This document shows, in pieces, positions 1 through 8,836 of a stretch of 22,034 bases of DNA. This stretch comes from Microbacteriaceae bacterium (GTDB lineage Bacteria > Actinomycetota > Actinomycetes > Actinomycetales > Microbacteriaceae), in NCBI GenBank assembly GCA_025463615.1, contig JAODAU010000414.1, positions 1-22,034 on the forward strand. The letters are read 5' to 3'. How positions within the stretch are numbered: the stretch's first letter is position 1; every line of letters begins with the position of its first letter. A program made the translations under genes and the position numbers. The notes beneath the pieces are model-generated. The model worked only from the letters and a program-made list of their open reading frames with translations, was not told the DNA's origin and searched no databases.

Positions 1-505
1 GCAGACCGTCGTGCGCCCGGCGCGCGTGCCCGTCGAGCCGCCGGAGCCGGGCGTCGAGACGGTTGCGGCCGAGGAGCGGGCCGCGGCGCCGGCATCCGGT
101 GGGCGGCTCCCCGTGGTCGGGATCGTGATCGGCGCGGTGGTGGTCGTGGCCGCGATCGTCGTGGCGCTGGTGCTGTTCGTGCCGGGGATCGTCTCCGGGT
201 CGAAGCCGGTGGCCACGCCGACCTCGGGCGGTGGGCCGATCGTCGTCTCCGCGGTGCCGGATCCGCAGAAGGGCGTCGTGACCCCGAGCCCGGACGGAAC
301 GTCGGTGACGTTCACCTGGACCAACCCGAAGCCGAAGGCCGGCGACACGTTCGCCTGGTCGCAGGTGGGCGGCAACCCCACCCCCACCGAGACCGCTCAG
401 GCCGTCGTGACCGGGGTCGTGCCCGGCTCGCGCGTCTGCATCCAGGTCGTCGTCGTGCGCGACGGGCAGACCTCGCCGAACCCGCTCACGGAGTGCACCG
501 CGTGA
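1..505 (+). CDS. C-terminal part of a single-pass membrane protein with FN3-like exterior, probably a Ser/Thr kinase (5' end outside window)
   Basis: The reading frame is open from base 2, so the GTG at 11 is probably internal and the gene starts upstream. The visible part has a Pro/Glu/Ala-rich linker, one strongly hydrophobic helix (about residues 35-57 counted from base 11), and an outer region of about 95 residues. That outer region resembles a fibronectin type III fold (VTFTWTNP, then VVTGVVPGSRVCIQV) and has two cysteines that could form a disulfide. A cytoplasmic N-terminus, single helix and extracytoplasmic sensor tail is the layout of actinobacterial PknB-type kinases. The next gene carries an FHA domain, the usual phosphothreonine reader, which supports that reading. 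No kinase motif lies inside the window, so the kinase identity is inference. The stop codon overlaps the next gene's likely start as GTGA, indicating translational coupling. Confidence 0.6.
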   Translation, partial: QTVVRPARVPVEPPEPGVETVAAEERAAAPASGGRLPVVGIVIGAVVVVAAIVVALVLFVPGIVSGSKPVATPTSGGGPIVVSAVPDPQKGVVTPSPDGTSVTFTWTNPKPKAGDTFAWSQVGGNPTPTETAQAVVTGVVPGSRVCIQVVVVRDGQTSPNPLTECTA

Positions 506-1209
506 CGCCGATCAGGATCGAGTTCTGCGGCGAGTGGTACACCGTGGACGCCCCGGGGGAGTTCTTCATCGGTCGCGAGGGCGACCTCGCCGTCGACGAC
601 AACCCCTACCTGCACCGCCACTTCCTGCGCATCTATTCCGATCGCGACATGTGGTGGATCGGCAACGTCGGCACGCTGCTCTCCGCGACCGTTACGGATG
701 CGACCGGCGCCGTGCAGGCCTGGCTCGCGTCCGGCGCGCAGCTGCCCATCGTGTTCCCGACGCTGCACGTGATGTTCAGCGCGGGCTCCACCACCTACGA
801 CCTCACGGTGCACTCGGAGGACGAGCACTTCTCCTCGACGCCGTTCGCGGCGACCACCATCACGTCGACGACGATCATGCCGGTCACCCTCACGCTCAGC
901 CAGCGGCAGCTCATCGTGTCCCTGGCCGAGGGCGTGCTCACCCAGGCCGTGCCGGGACGCGGCGAGGTCCCCACCTCCGCCGAGGCGGCCGCGCGCCTGG
1001 GCTGGTCGATGACCACGTTCAACCGCAAGCTCGACAACGTCTGCGAGAAGCTCGACCGTATCGGGGTGTCCGGACTGCGCGGCGGCAAGGGCAAGCTGGC
1101 CAACAACCGACGCGCGCGGCTCGTCGAATACGCCGTGGCGACGCACCTCGTCAGCGCCGAGGACCTCCCCCTGCTCGAGAGGGCTCAGGAGGTGAAGGAT
1201 GAGGCTTGA
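502..1209 (+). CDS. FHA-like domain fused to a C-terminal helix-turn-helix-like region
   Basis: I prefer the GTG at 502, which forms a 4-base GTGA overlap with the upstream stop; an in-frame GTG at 493 is the alternative. The product has 235 residues. Residues 1-105 look like a degenerate FHA domain: the GR motif is present (FIGREGDL, 22-29), but the usual SxxH element is replaced by NPYLHRHF (34-41). After a Ser/Thr-rich linker (110-127), residues 130-210 are helical and basic and look like a winged or tetra-helical HTH (LTLSQRQLIVSLAEG, then SAEAAARLGWSMTTFNRKLD). This resembles the response-regulator pattern of conserved helices ending in Arg/Lys. The protein could bind a phosphorylated partner and DNA, but the target is unknown. 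No membrane segment is seen. It overlaps the next gene by 11 bases. Confidence 0.72.
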   Translation: MTPIRIEFCGEWYTVDAPGEFFIGREGDLAVDDNPYLHRHFLRIYSDRDMWWIGNVGTLLSATVTDATGAVQAWLASGAQLPIVFPTLHVMFSAGSTTYDLTVHSEDEHFSSTPFAATTITSTTIMPVTLTLSQRQLIVSLAEGVLTQAVPGRGEVPTSAEAAARLGWSMTTFNRKLDNVCEKLDRIGVSGLRGGKGKLANNRRARLVEYAVATHLVSAEDLPLLERAQEVKDEA

Positions 1210-4200
1210 CGTGCTCGGCCGCATCCGCGCCCACAGGTCGCTGCTCAGCGGCGTCGCGATCGCCGTGGTCGCGGCCGTGCCGATCACGCTCGCGATCGTG
1301 CACCAGGGCTTCCCGGTGTCGGATGTCGACCTGGACTCGCAGAACGTCTGGGTCACGAACGGCGAACAGCTGCTCGGCGGCCGGCTCAATCACCAGATCG
1401 CGGAGCTCGACGCGAAGGTCAACGGGTCGTCGAGCCACCTCGACGTGCTGCAGGACGGCGGCGCCACCATCCTCACCGACACCTCGCAGGGCTCGGCCCA
1501 GGTGATCGACCCGGCGTTCGTCTCGCTCACCCAGAAGATCAGCGTGCCGATCGACTCGCAGCTCGCCTACGGTCTCGACACCCTCGCGGTGCTGGGGCCG
1601 GACGGACGGCTGTGGGTCATCGACGCGAGTGACCGGCTCAGCTTCGACCCCGCGAAGAGCACGCCGGTGGCCAAGCTCGGGGTGGGCGCGAAGGTGGTCG
1701 TGAGCAAGGGGGGCGTCACCTATGCCGCGTCGCCCACCCTCAAGCGGCTGGTGACGGTGCAGCACCCGGGCGCGGTCGCGACGAGCGCCGCGCTCGCCGT
1801 ACCGAAGACCTTCCAGCTGACCGCGGTGGGGGAGCATCCGCTGCTGCTCGACACCGCAGCGAAGACGCTCATCCGCGCGGACGGCGGATCGACGAAGCTC
1901 CCGGGCACCCCGATGAAGCTGCAGCAGGCGGGGCCCGACAACACGTACGCCGTCGTGGCCACCGGCGACTCCCTGCTCGAGGTGCCGGTCGCGGGCGGCA
2001 CGCCCGTGGTGGTCCCGGCGAAGATCACGCGCCCGGTCACGAGCGCGAAGGGTGTCTCGGCCCCGGTCTTCCTCGCCGGCTGCGCCTACGGCGCGTGGGG
2101 CGGCGCCCAGAGGTACCTCTACGCCTGCGACGGCCGCGCGCCGATCACCCAGGACATCGGCCAGCCCACGGTCGGCAGCGACCTCGAGTTCCGCGTGAAC
2201 CACGGCGTGATCGCGCTCAACAACCTGCAGAACGGCAACGCGTGGGTGGTGTCGTCCAACATCCGTCTCGTGAACAACTGGGCGCAGCTCAACCCGCAGC
2301 AGACGGAGACGAACAGCGACGACGGCAAGGAGAAGCCGGTGCAGCAGTCGTTCGCCGACGAGCTGGCGAACCGCACCGACGTGAACCATTCGCCCGTCGC
2401 GGTCGACGACTCCTTCGGGGTGCGACCGGGCCGCACCACCGTGCTGCCCGTGCTCGACAACGACACGGACCAGGACGGCGACGTGCTCACCATCACCGCG
2501 GTGGACGGTCTCACGTCGAGCCAGGGCACGGTCGACCTCATCGAGGGAGGGCGGGCGCTGCAGTTCACGCCGTCGGGCCTCGACCTCTCCTCCGCGTCGT
2601 TCCGCTACACGATCACCGACGGTCGCAAGGCGTACGCGTCCGCGAACGTGAACGTGACGCTCCGGCCGCTCACCGTGAACACCGCGCCGGTCGCGAAGCG
2701 GTCGAGCACGACCGCGGTCGAGGTGGGCCAGTCGATCGCGTACAACGTGCTCAAGGACTGGATCGACCCCGACGGCGACGACGTGTACCTGCTGAACGCG
2801 TCATCCACCACCCCGGATCTCGTGCAGTTCCAGCCCGACGGCACCATCACCTTCAGCTCGAAGACCGGGCAGACCGGCGCGAAACAGGTGGCGTTCACCG
2901 TCTCGGACGGCCACGCGACCACCACCGGGAGCCTGGAGGTGGATGTCAAGGCCGTCGACTCCATGGACCCTGTCGCCGTTCCCGACTACGCCACCACCCT
3001 CTCGACCGTGCCCGTGGTGCTGCACCCGCTCGACAACGACCAGTCGCCCTCCGGCGCGCCGCTCCAGCTGGTGGGCGCCAAGGCGGAGTTCGGCGGCCCG
3101 GTCTCCATCGCCGTGGACCAGGCGAACTCCACGCTCACGGTGCAGTCGAACACGGCCGGCGAGTACTACCTCGTGTACACCCTGGCCGCCGGTTCGCACA
3201 CGACGCAGGGGCTCGCGCTGGTGAACGTCAGCGATCCGCAGGGCGCGAACCAGGCGCCGATCGCGGTCAACGACGTGGTCTACGTGCGGCCGGGGGAGCC
3301 GACCTCGGTGAACGTGCTCGACAACGACATCTCGCCGTCCGGGCGCGTGCTGGTGCTGCAGTCGGTGACCTCCGCCGCCGACGCGTCGACGCTCAACGTG
3401 GAGGTGCTCGACAAGTCGGTCGTGCGGGTCACCTCTCCTGGCGTGCTCGGGCAGCAGCTCCAGCTCACGTACACGGTCTCGGACGGCCTCAAGTCGGCGA
3501 AGGCGGGCATCACCGTGGTGCCGATCCCGCCGCTGGTGAACCACCAGGCCCCCGTGGCGGCGGATGACACGGCCACCGTGCGCGCGGGCGACATCGTCAG
3601 CGTGCACGTGCTCGACAACGACTCGTCGCCCGACAACGAGCCGTTCACGCTCGACCCGGCGCTCGCCGACACGAGCAACGCGGGCACGGGCTCGACCGCC
3701 TTCGTGAGCGGGTCGCTGGTGCGCTACCAGGCGCCGACCGTGGCGGGCGACTACAGCGTCACCTACTCGATCACCGACAAGTTCGGCCAGAAGGCGAACG
3801 CCAGCGTCGCGTTCGCGGTGACCGCGAAGGGAGGCAAGGACAGGCCTCCCATGCCGCAGGAGCTGAACGCGCGCGCGTTCGCCGGCACCAGCAGCCAGAT
3901 CGTCGTGCCGCTGGACGGCATCGATCCGGAGGGCGACTCCGTCTCCCTCGACGGCATCGCGACGCCGCCGGGGCTCGGGCGCATCACCGACGTCACCACC
4001 ACCTCGTTCACGTACGAGGCGTACCCGAACTCGGCCGGCACCGACCACTTCACGTACCAGGTCGAGGACACGGCCGGCAAGACGGCGATCGGCACGGTGA
4101 ACGTCGGCATCGCCCCGCGGCCGTCGACCTCGAAGCCGCCGATCGCGGTCGACGACAAGGTCGAGATCAAGCCGGGCAAGACCGCCGCCGTGCCCGTGCT

Positions 4201-6556
4201 GCTCAACGACTCCGACCCCAACGGGTACACGATCAGCCTGAAGAAGACGCTCACCCACGTGGAGGCGCCGCTGAAGGCGCGGGTGGTCGGCGCCACCGTG
4301 CTGATCACGGCGCCCGACAACGAGGGCGCGTACTCGGTGGGCTACCAGATCACCAACGGCGAGGGCGGCCAGGCCCCCGGCGTCGTGCAGGTCCTGGTCA
4401 CCAAGGACGCGACCCCGCAGTATCCGACCGCCGCCGACCACGTGATCGGCATCGAGCAGCTGACCGGCAAGTCCGACATCGACGTGTCCGTGCTCGACGG
4501 CGCGCTCAACCCGTCGGGCCTCGCCTCGGACCTCAAGATCGCGGTGCGCGGACCGAACGCGTCGGCGGCGCAGGTGAAGGCGAACGGCAAGGTGAACGTC
4601 ACGCCGGGGGAACACCGGATGGCGATCACCTACTCGCTCACCGACGAGACCACCGGACTGTCGGGGGATGCGTTCATCATCGTGCCGCCGAAGCCCGGCT
4701 CGGCCGAGGCATCCACCGCGCCGCCGCACATCAAGGACGGCCTGAACCCGATCATCAAGATGAACGGAAGCGAGCAGTTCGACCTCTCGAAGATCGTGGA
4801 CGTGCCCTCCGGCCGCCCGATCAAGATCGTGAACGGCGCGAGCGCGAAGGCGACGAACAGCAACGGCCAGTCGCCGTTCGTCAACGCGCAGCAGCTCACC
4901 TTCACCGGTGCGAAGGACTACCGGGGCCCCGCCGCGATCACCTTCCAGGTGGATGACGGCCGCGACCCCGGCACCACGCAGGACCGGGTCACGCTGCTCA
5001 CCCTGCAGATCACGGTCGGGTCGGCCGACCAGTCCGACGTGCCGCCCACCTTCACGCCGCCGAACGAGACGGTGCAGGCCGGCGAGGCCGCCATCGAGGT
5101 GAACCTGCGCGACTCGACCTACCAGCCGAACCCGCAGATCCTCAGCCAGGTCACCTATTCGGGATTCTCCAGCTCCAACCCCGCGATCCGGTTCTCGAAC
5201 AACGGCTCGACCCTCTCGCTCTCCGCCGACTTCGGCGTGCAGCCGGGCACCTCCGCCGTGATCTCGTTCACGGTCAACTCGGGCGAGTTCCACATCCCCG
5301 GCAGCGTCAACGCGAAGGTGGTGTCGTCGACCAAGCCGAAGGCGCAGCAGAAGACGGTGCCGACCTCGAACTTCGAGCGCAGCACCGTCGGGCAGACCAC
5401 CCTTTCCGACGCGGCCGGGTCGAACTACTGGATCAACCCGTTCGCCGACAAGAACCAGCCGCTGACGATCGTCGCGGCCAAGCTGGCGAACGCCCAGTCC
5501 GGCGTCACCGTGAGCTACACGGCCAGCACCCTCACCGTGAAGGCGACCACCGCGGCGCCGGTGGGCACGGTCACCGTGAATTACACGGTCCAGGATGCGA
5601 CGAAAGACCCGACTCGCAACGTCGTCGGGCAGTGGACGGTGACCATCCACGACATCCCGGGCAAGGGCGCGACGCCCACCGCCACGACGGCCACGCACAA
5701 CGACGGCAAGGCGGATGTCACGATCTCCGCGCCCTCGGACAACGGCAACCTCACCATCGACAGCTACAACATCCGTTCGGTACCGGCCGCGTCGACCAAG
5801 ACGGTCAGCGCGACCGGCACCTACACGATGACGGGGTTGACGAACGGCACCGCGTACACGTTCCAGGTCCAGGCGCACAACAGCGACGGCTGGGGCGCCT
5901 GGTCGGATGCCAGCAAGTCCGTGACTCCGTACGGCACCCCGAGCGCGCCGCGCAACCTGGACGGCTCGGCGGCCGGCACGGCCCCGACCACCGTCAGCTA
6001 CAGCTGGGACGTGCCGAGCGACACCGGCGGCGGCACGGTGACCTACCACTACACCTACGACGGCAGCTCGGGAACGACCTCGGCGACGAGCAAGTCGTTC
6101 ACCGGCCAGGGCGCGGGCAACCACACGTTCTCGGTCTTCGCCGTCAACGACCACAGCGGCAACGCGGGCGCGACCGCCGGCCCGAAGACCGTCAACGTGA
6201 CCGTGGAGAACCCGAGCATCACCGCGCACCGCAACGACGGGTACGGCGAGTTCGGCACCTGCGGGTCGTGGAGCTGCTCGTACCCCGCGGCATCCTGGTC
6301 CAACGTCACGCCCGGCACCTACACGATCTGCGAGCAGACCGGCCCGACCGACTCGATCTCGGCCTGCAAGACCATGTCGATCGGCGCCTCCGGCTCGTAC
6401 ACGTTCAACGAGTCGGGCCAGGGCGGCGTGCTCGGCTGGCCGAACAACACCATCAGCGTGCAGCTGAAGCAGGGCGGCACGACCGTCGCCTCCGACAGCC
6501 GCAAGTGGTCGGATGCCTCCTGCCTCTCCACCTCCCAGTGCCGGAACGGCCCATAA
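1199..6556 (+). CDS. Giant exported Ig-like/cadherin-like repeat protein with propeller-like N-terminal region and FN3 C-terminus
   Basis: The start is the ATG at 1199, with a strong AGGAGGT at 1187-1193 inside the preceding gene. The product has 1785 residues. A basic N-terminus and hydrophobic helix (about 17-34) act as signal anchor, placing the rest outside the cell. Residues about 40-390 are beta-rich with repeated blades and could form a propeller. From about 400 to 1480 there are roughly eleven Ig/cadherin-like modules of 90-105 residues, several marked by the strand VLDND (for example near 418, 709 and 806). Two FN3-like domains occupy about 1500-1675. The last 105 residues hold six cysteines and probably form a disulfide-bonded cap. 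This is a surface adhesin, scaffold or wall-spanning protein by architecture; no LPXTG sorting motif or enzymatic domain is visible. The MoxR gene follows 13 bases later, so the two are probably co-transcribed and functionally linked. Confidence 0.85.
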   Translation: MRLDVLGRIRAHRSLLSGVAIAVVAAVPITLAIVHQGFPVSDVDLDSQNVWVTNGEQLLGGRLNHQIAELDAKVNGSSSHLDVLQDGGATILTDTSQGSAQVIDPAFVSLTQKISVPIDSQLAYGLDTLAVLGPDGRLWVIDASDRLSFDPAKSTPVAKLGVGAKVVVSKGGVTYAASPTLKRLVTVQHPGAVATSAALAVPKTFQLTAVGEHPLLLDTAAKTLIRADGGSTKLPGTPMKLQQAGPDNTYAVVATGDSLLEVPVAGGTPVVVPAKITRPVTSAKGVSAPVFLAGCAYGAWGGAQRYLYACDGRAPITQDIGQPTVGSDLEFRVNHGVIALNNLQNGNAWVVSSNIRLVNNWAQLNPQQTETNSDDGKEKPVQQSFADELANRTDVNHSPVAVDDSFGVRPGRTTVLPVLDNDTDQDGDVLTITAVDGLTSSQGTVDLIEGGRALQFTPSGLDLSSASFRYTITDGRKAYASANVNVTLRPLTVNTAPVAKRSSTTAVEVGQSIAYNVLKDWIDPDGDDVYLLNASSTTPDLVQFQPDGTITFSSKTGQTGAKQVAFTVSDGHATTTGSLEVDVKAVDSMDPVAVPDYATTLSTVPVVLHPLDNDQSPSGAPLQLVGAKAEFGGPVSIAVDQANSTLTVQSNTAGEYYLVYTLAAGSHTTQGLALVNVSDPQGANQAPIAVNDVVYVRPGEPTSVNVLDNDISPSGRVLVLQSVTSAADASTLNVEVLDKSVVRVTSPGVLGQQLQLTYTVSDGLKSAKAGITVVPIPPLVNHQAPVAADDTATVRAGDIVSVHVLDNDSSPDNEPFTLDPALADTSNAGTGSTAFVSGSLVRYQAPTVAGDYSVTYSITDKFGQKANASVAFAVTAKGGKDRPPMPQELNARAFAGTSSQIVVPLDGIDPEGDSVSLDGIATPPGLGRITDVTTTSFTYEAYPNSAGTDHFTYQVEDTAGKTAIGTVNVGIAPRPSTSKPPIAVDDKVEIKPGKTAAVPVLLNDSDPNGYTISLKKTLTHVEAPLKARVVGATVLITAPDNEGAYSVGYQITNGEGGQAPGVVQVLVTKDATPQYPTAADHVIGIEQLTGKSDIDVSVLDGALNPSGLASDLKIAVRGPNASAAQVKANGKVNVTPGEHRMAITYSLTDETTGLSGDAFIIVPPKPGSAEASTAPPHIKDGLNPIIKMNGSEQFDLSKIVDVPSGRPIKIVNGASAKATNSNGQSPFVNAQQLTFTGAKDYRGPAAITFQVDDGRDPGTTQDRVTLLTLQITVGSADQSDVPPTFTPPNETVQAGEAAIEVNLRDSTYQPNPQILSQVTYSGFSSSNPAIRFSNNGSTLSLSADFGVQPGTSAVISFTVNSGEFHIPGSVNAKVVSSTKPKAQQKTVPTSNFERSTVGQTTLSDAAGSNYWINPFADKNQPLTIVAAKLANAQSGVTVSYTASTLTVKATTAAPVGTVTVNYTVQDATKDPTRNVVGQWTVTIHDIPGKGATPTATTATHNDGKADVTISAPSDNGNLTIDSYNIRSVPAASTKTVSATGTYTMTGLTNGTAYTFQVQAHNSDGWGAWSDASKSVTPYGTPSAPRNLDGSAAGTAPTTVSYSWDVPSDTGGGTVTYHYTYDGSSGTTSATSKSFTGQGAGNHTFSVFAVNDHSGNAGATAGPKTVNVTVENPSITAHRNDGYGEFGTCGSWSCSYPAASWSNVTPGTYTICEQTGPTDSISACKTMSIGASGSYTFNESGQGGVLGWPNNTISVQLKQGGTTVASDSRKWSDASCLSTSQCRNGP

Positions 6557-6569
6557 CAGGAAGACTCAC

Positions 6570-7538
6570 ATGCCCGTAACGCAAGAACAGGCGGACTGGT
6601 TCGCCGGTGCATTCACGCAGCTCGTGGACAACATCGACAAGGCCATCCTCGGCAAGCAGCACACGATCCGGCTCGTGCTCACCGCGATGCTGTCGGACGG
6701 CCACGTGCTGCTCGAGGACGTGCCCGGCACCGGCAAGACGGTGCTGTCCAAGGCGCTCGCGAACACGGTCGACGGCACCCACTCGCGCATCCAGTTCACG
6801 CCGGACCTGCTGCCCTCGGATGTCACGGGCGTCACCATCTACGACCAGGGCAACGGTCGCTTCGAGTTCCACCCGGGCCCGATCTTCGCCTCCGTCGTGC
6901 TCGCCGACGAGATCAACCGCGCCAGCCCGAAGACCCAGAGCGCACTGCTCGAGGTCATGGAGGAGGGCGTGGTGACCGTCGACGGCGTCGGGCATCCGGT
7001 CGGCGCGCCGTTCCTGGTGATCGCCACCCAGAACCCGGTCGAGCAGTCGGGCACCTACACGCTCCCCGAGGCGCAGCTCGACCGCTTCCTCATCAAGACC
7101 TCGCTGGGCTACCCGGACCACGACACCACGGTGAGCCTGCTGCTCGACTCCTCCAACCGGGCCCGCGCCAACCTCATCTCGCCGATCATCGCCTCCGAGT
7201 CGATCGTGAGCATGGCGCGGCTGGCCAGCGACGTGCACGTGGACGCCTCGGTCATGGGCTACGTGAGCGAGATCGTCTCCGCGACCCGCGCCGACAAGGA
7301 TGCCGCCCTCGGCGTCAGCATCCGCGGCGCGCTCGCCCTCGCCCGGGCGCTGAAGACCTGGGCGATCTCGTCCGGGCGCACCTTCGTCACGCCGGACGAC
7401 GTGCGCGACCTCGCGGAGCCGGTGCTCTCGCACCGCATCATCGTCGACCCCGAGTCCGAGTTCGCCGGGGTGACCGGCGCCGACATCGTGGGTCGCGCGA
7501 TCGACTCCGTCGAGCCGCCGGCCTACCGGGCCGCCTGA
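6570..7538 (+). CDS. MoxR-family AAA+ ATPase
   Basis: The start is the ATG at 6570, preceded by AGGAAG (6558-6563). The 322-residue product has the full MoxR signature: Walker A VPGTGKT (51-57), Walker B VVLADEINR with the DE pair at 113-114, and the sensor region ATQNPVEQSGTYTLPEAQL ending in DRF (about 152-173). The C-terminal lid helices are also complete. MoxR ATPases act as chaperone-like remodelers, usually paired with vWA or DUF58 proteins, and often serve envelope or secreted targets. Here it lies between the giant Ig-repeat protein and a DUF58 gene, the classic MoxR-DUF58-transglutaminase order. Its substrate is unknown. All key ATPase residues are intact, in contrast to the dead transglutaminase-like protein two genes downstream. 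The protein is cytoplasmic. Confidence 0.95.
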   Translation: MPVTQEQADWFAGAFTQLVDNIDKAILGKQHTIRLVLTAMLSDGHVLLEDVPGTGKTVLSKALANTVDGTHSRIQFTPDLLPSDVTGVTIYDQGNGRFEFHPGPIFASVVLADEINRASPKTQSALLEVMEEGVVTVDGVGHPVGAPFLVIATQNPVEQSGTYTLPEAQLDRFLIKTSLGYPDHDTTVSLLLDSSNRARANLISPIIASESIVSMARLASDVHVDASVMGYVSEIVSATRADKDAALGVSIRGALALARALKTWAISSGRTFVTPDDVRDLAEPVLSHRIIVDPESEFAGVTGADIVGRAIDSVEPPAYRAA

Positions 7539-7543
7539 CCCGG

Positions 7544-8836
7544 ATGACCACGGCGCCCCTCCGCACCCCCTCTCCGACGCGCATCGCGATCGGGGAGATC
7601 CGGCGCGCCCTGCTCGCGGGCTTCGCCGCGCTGGGGCGACGGATCGGGCAGCTCGCCGTGCTCCTCTGGCGACGGGCGCGACCGATCCTCGCCACGGTGA
7701 GCGTGATGGGCTGGCTCGTGCTCGGTGCGGCCGTCGTCTCGTTCGTCGTCGCGGGGGTGCTCGGCTGGCTCGAGTTCGCCTACCTCGGGGCCACCCTGGC
7801 CGGCGGCTTCCTCGTCGCCGCCTGCTTCGCGATCGGCCGCGCGACCTATCGGGTCACCATCGAGCTGAACCCGCGCCGTGTGGTGGCGGGGGACCGGGCG
7901 CTGGGCCAGATGGTGGTCGCCAACTCCGGCCGCAAGCCGCTGGCCGCGACGCGCATGGAGCTGCCGGTGGGCACGGCCGTTGCCGAGTTCACCGTGCCGC
8001 GGCTCGCGCCGGGCGAGGAGAGCGAGGAGCTGTTCGCCATGCCGACGCACCGGCGCGCCCTCATCCTCGCCGGTCCCGCCGTCTCGGTGCGCGGCGACCA
8101 GCTGGGGCTCGTGCGGCGCACCGTGAGCTGGACGGACCAGGTGGAGCTGTTCGTGCACCCGAAGACCACGCGGCTGATCGCGACCGCGCCCGGGCTCGTG
8201 CGCGACCTCGAGGGGCAGGCCAGCGCGGTCATCACCAACAGCGACCTCGCGTTCCACGCGCTGCGGCAGTACGAGCCGGGCGACGACATCCGCAACGTGC
8301 ACTGGCGCACGTCGGCGCGCACCGGCCAGCTCATGGTGCGGCAGTACACCGAGACGCGGCGCTCCCAGCTGCTGCTCGCGCAGAGCGCCGAGCGCTCGCA
8401 CTACGCCTCCGACGAGGAGTTCGAGCTCGCGATCTCGGTGATGGCGTCCATCGGGTGCCAGGTGATCCGCGAGAAGACCAACCTCGACGTGCTCTGGGAG
8501 CGCGCCAGGCTGCACAGCCGCTCGGCCGTCTCCCTGCTCGACGATTCGTGCCGCATCGAGCAGGTCGACGGCGACTTCCCGACCCTGCGCGACTTCATGC
8601 GCTCGGCGACGCGCTCGCTGCCGGTGCCGTCGCTGGTGATGCTCGTGGTCGGCTCGCAGGCGCCCACCCATGAGATCCGGTCGGTCTCCACGCTCTACGG
8701 CAACGACACCGTGATGATCGCGGTGCGCGTGGCCTCGGACGAGCCGGCCGGGCTGTCGAAGATCGGACGCACCGTCGTCGCGACGGTGGGTCGGCTGGGC
8801 GACCTGCCCGCCATCCTCGAGCGGGCGGGCCGATGA
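7544..8836 (+). CDS. DUF58 (vWA-like) membrane-associated protein
   Basis: The 430-residue product starts at the ATG at 7544, five bases after the moxR stop. Its basic N-terminus is followed by two adjacent membrane helices (about 53-74 and 79-97). A beta-rich domain comes next, and then the diagnostic DUF58 block around residues 236-268: LRQYEPGDDIRNVHWRTSAR, ending in MVRQY. DUF58 proteins are the standard partners of MoxR ATPases, and part of the domain adopts a von Willebrand A-like fold. They probably form a membrane-tethered complex controlled by ATP-driven remodeling. The length and domain order match ordinary family members and no disruption is seen. The stop overlaps the next start as ATGA (8833-8836), so production of the transglutaminase-like protein is coupled to this gene. 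Confidence 0.92.
   Translation: MTTAPLRTPSPTRIAIGEIRRALLAGFAALGRRIGQLAVLLWRRARPILATVSVMGWLVLGAAVVSFVVAGVLGWLEFAYLGATLAGGFLVAACFAIGRATYRVTIELNPRRVVAGDRALGQMVVANSGRKPLAATRMELPVGTAVAEFTVPRLAPGEESEELFAMPTHRRALILAGPAVSVRGDQLGLVRRTVSWTDQVELFVHPKTTRLIATAPGLVRDLEGQASAVITNSDLAFHALRQYEPGDDIRNVHWRTSARTGQLMVRQYTETRRSQLLLAQSAERSHYASDEEFELAISVMASIGCQVIREKTNLDVLWERARLHSRSAVSLLDDSCRIEQVDGDFPTLRDFMRSATRSLPVPSLVMLVVGSQAPTHEIRSVSTLYGNDTVMIAVRVASDEPAGLSKIGRTVVATVGRLGDLPAILERAGR

Noticed and set aside
2801..6229. Very long open frame (1142 codons) antisense to the Ig-repeat gene
   Set aside because: Its translation is dominated by Arg, Val, His, Gly and Asp in low-complexity runs, typical of the complementary frame of a GC-rich gene. 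It has no recognisable domain.
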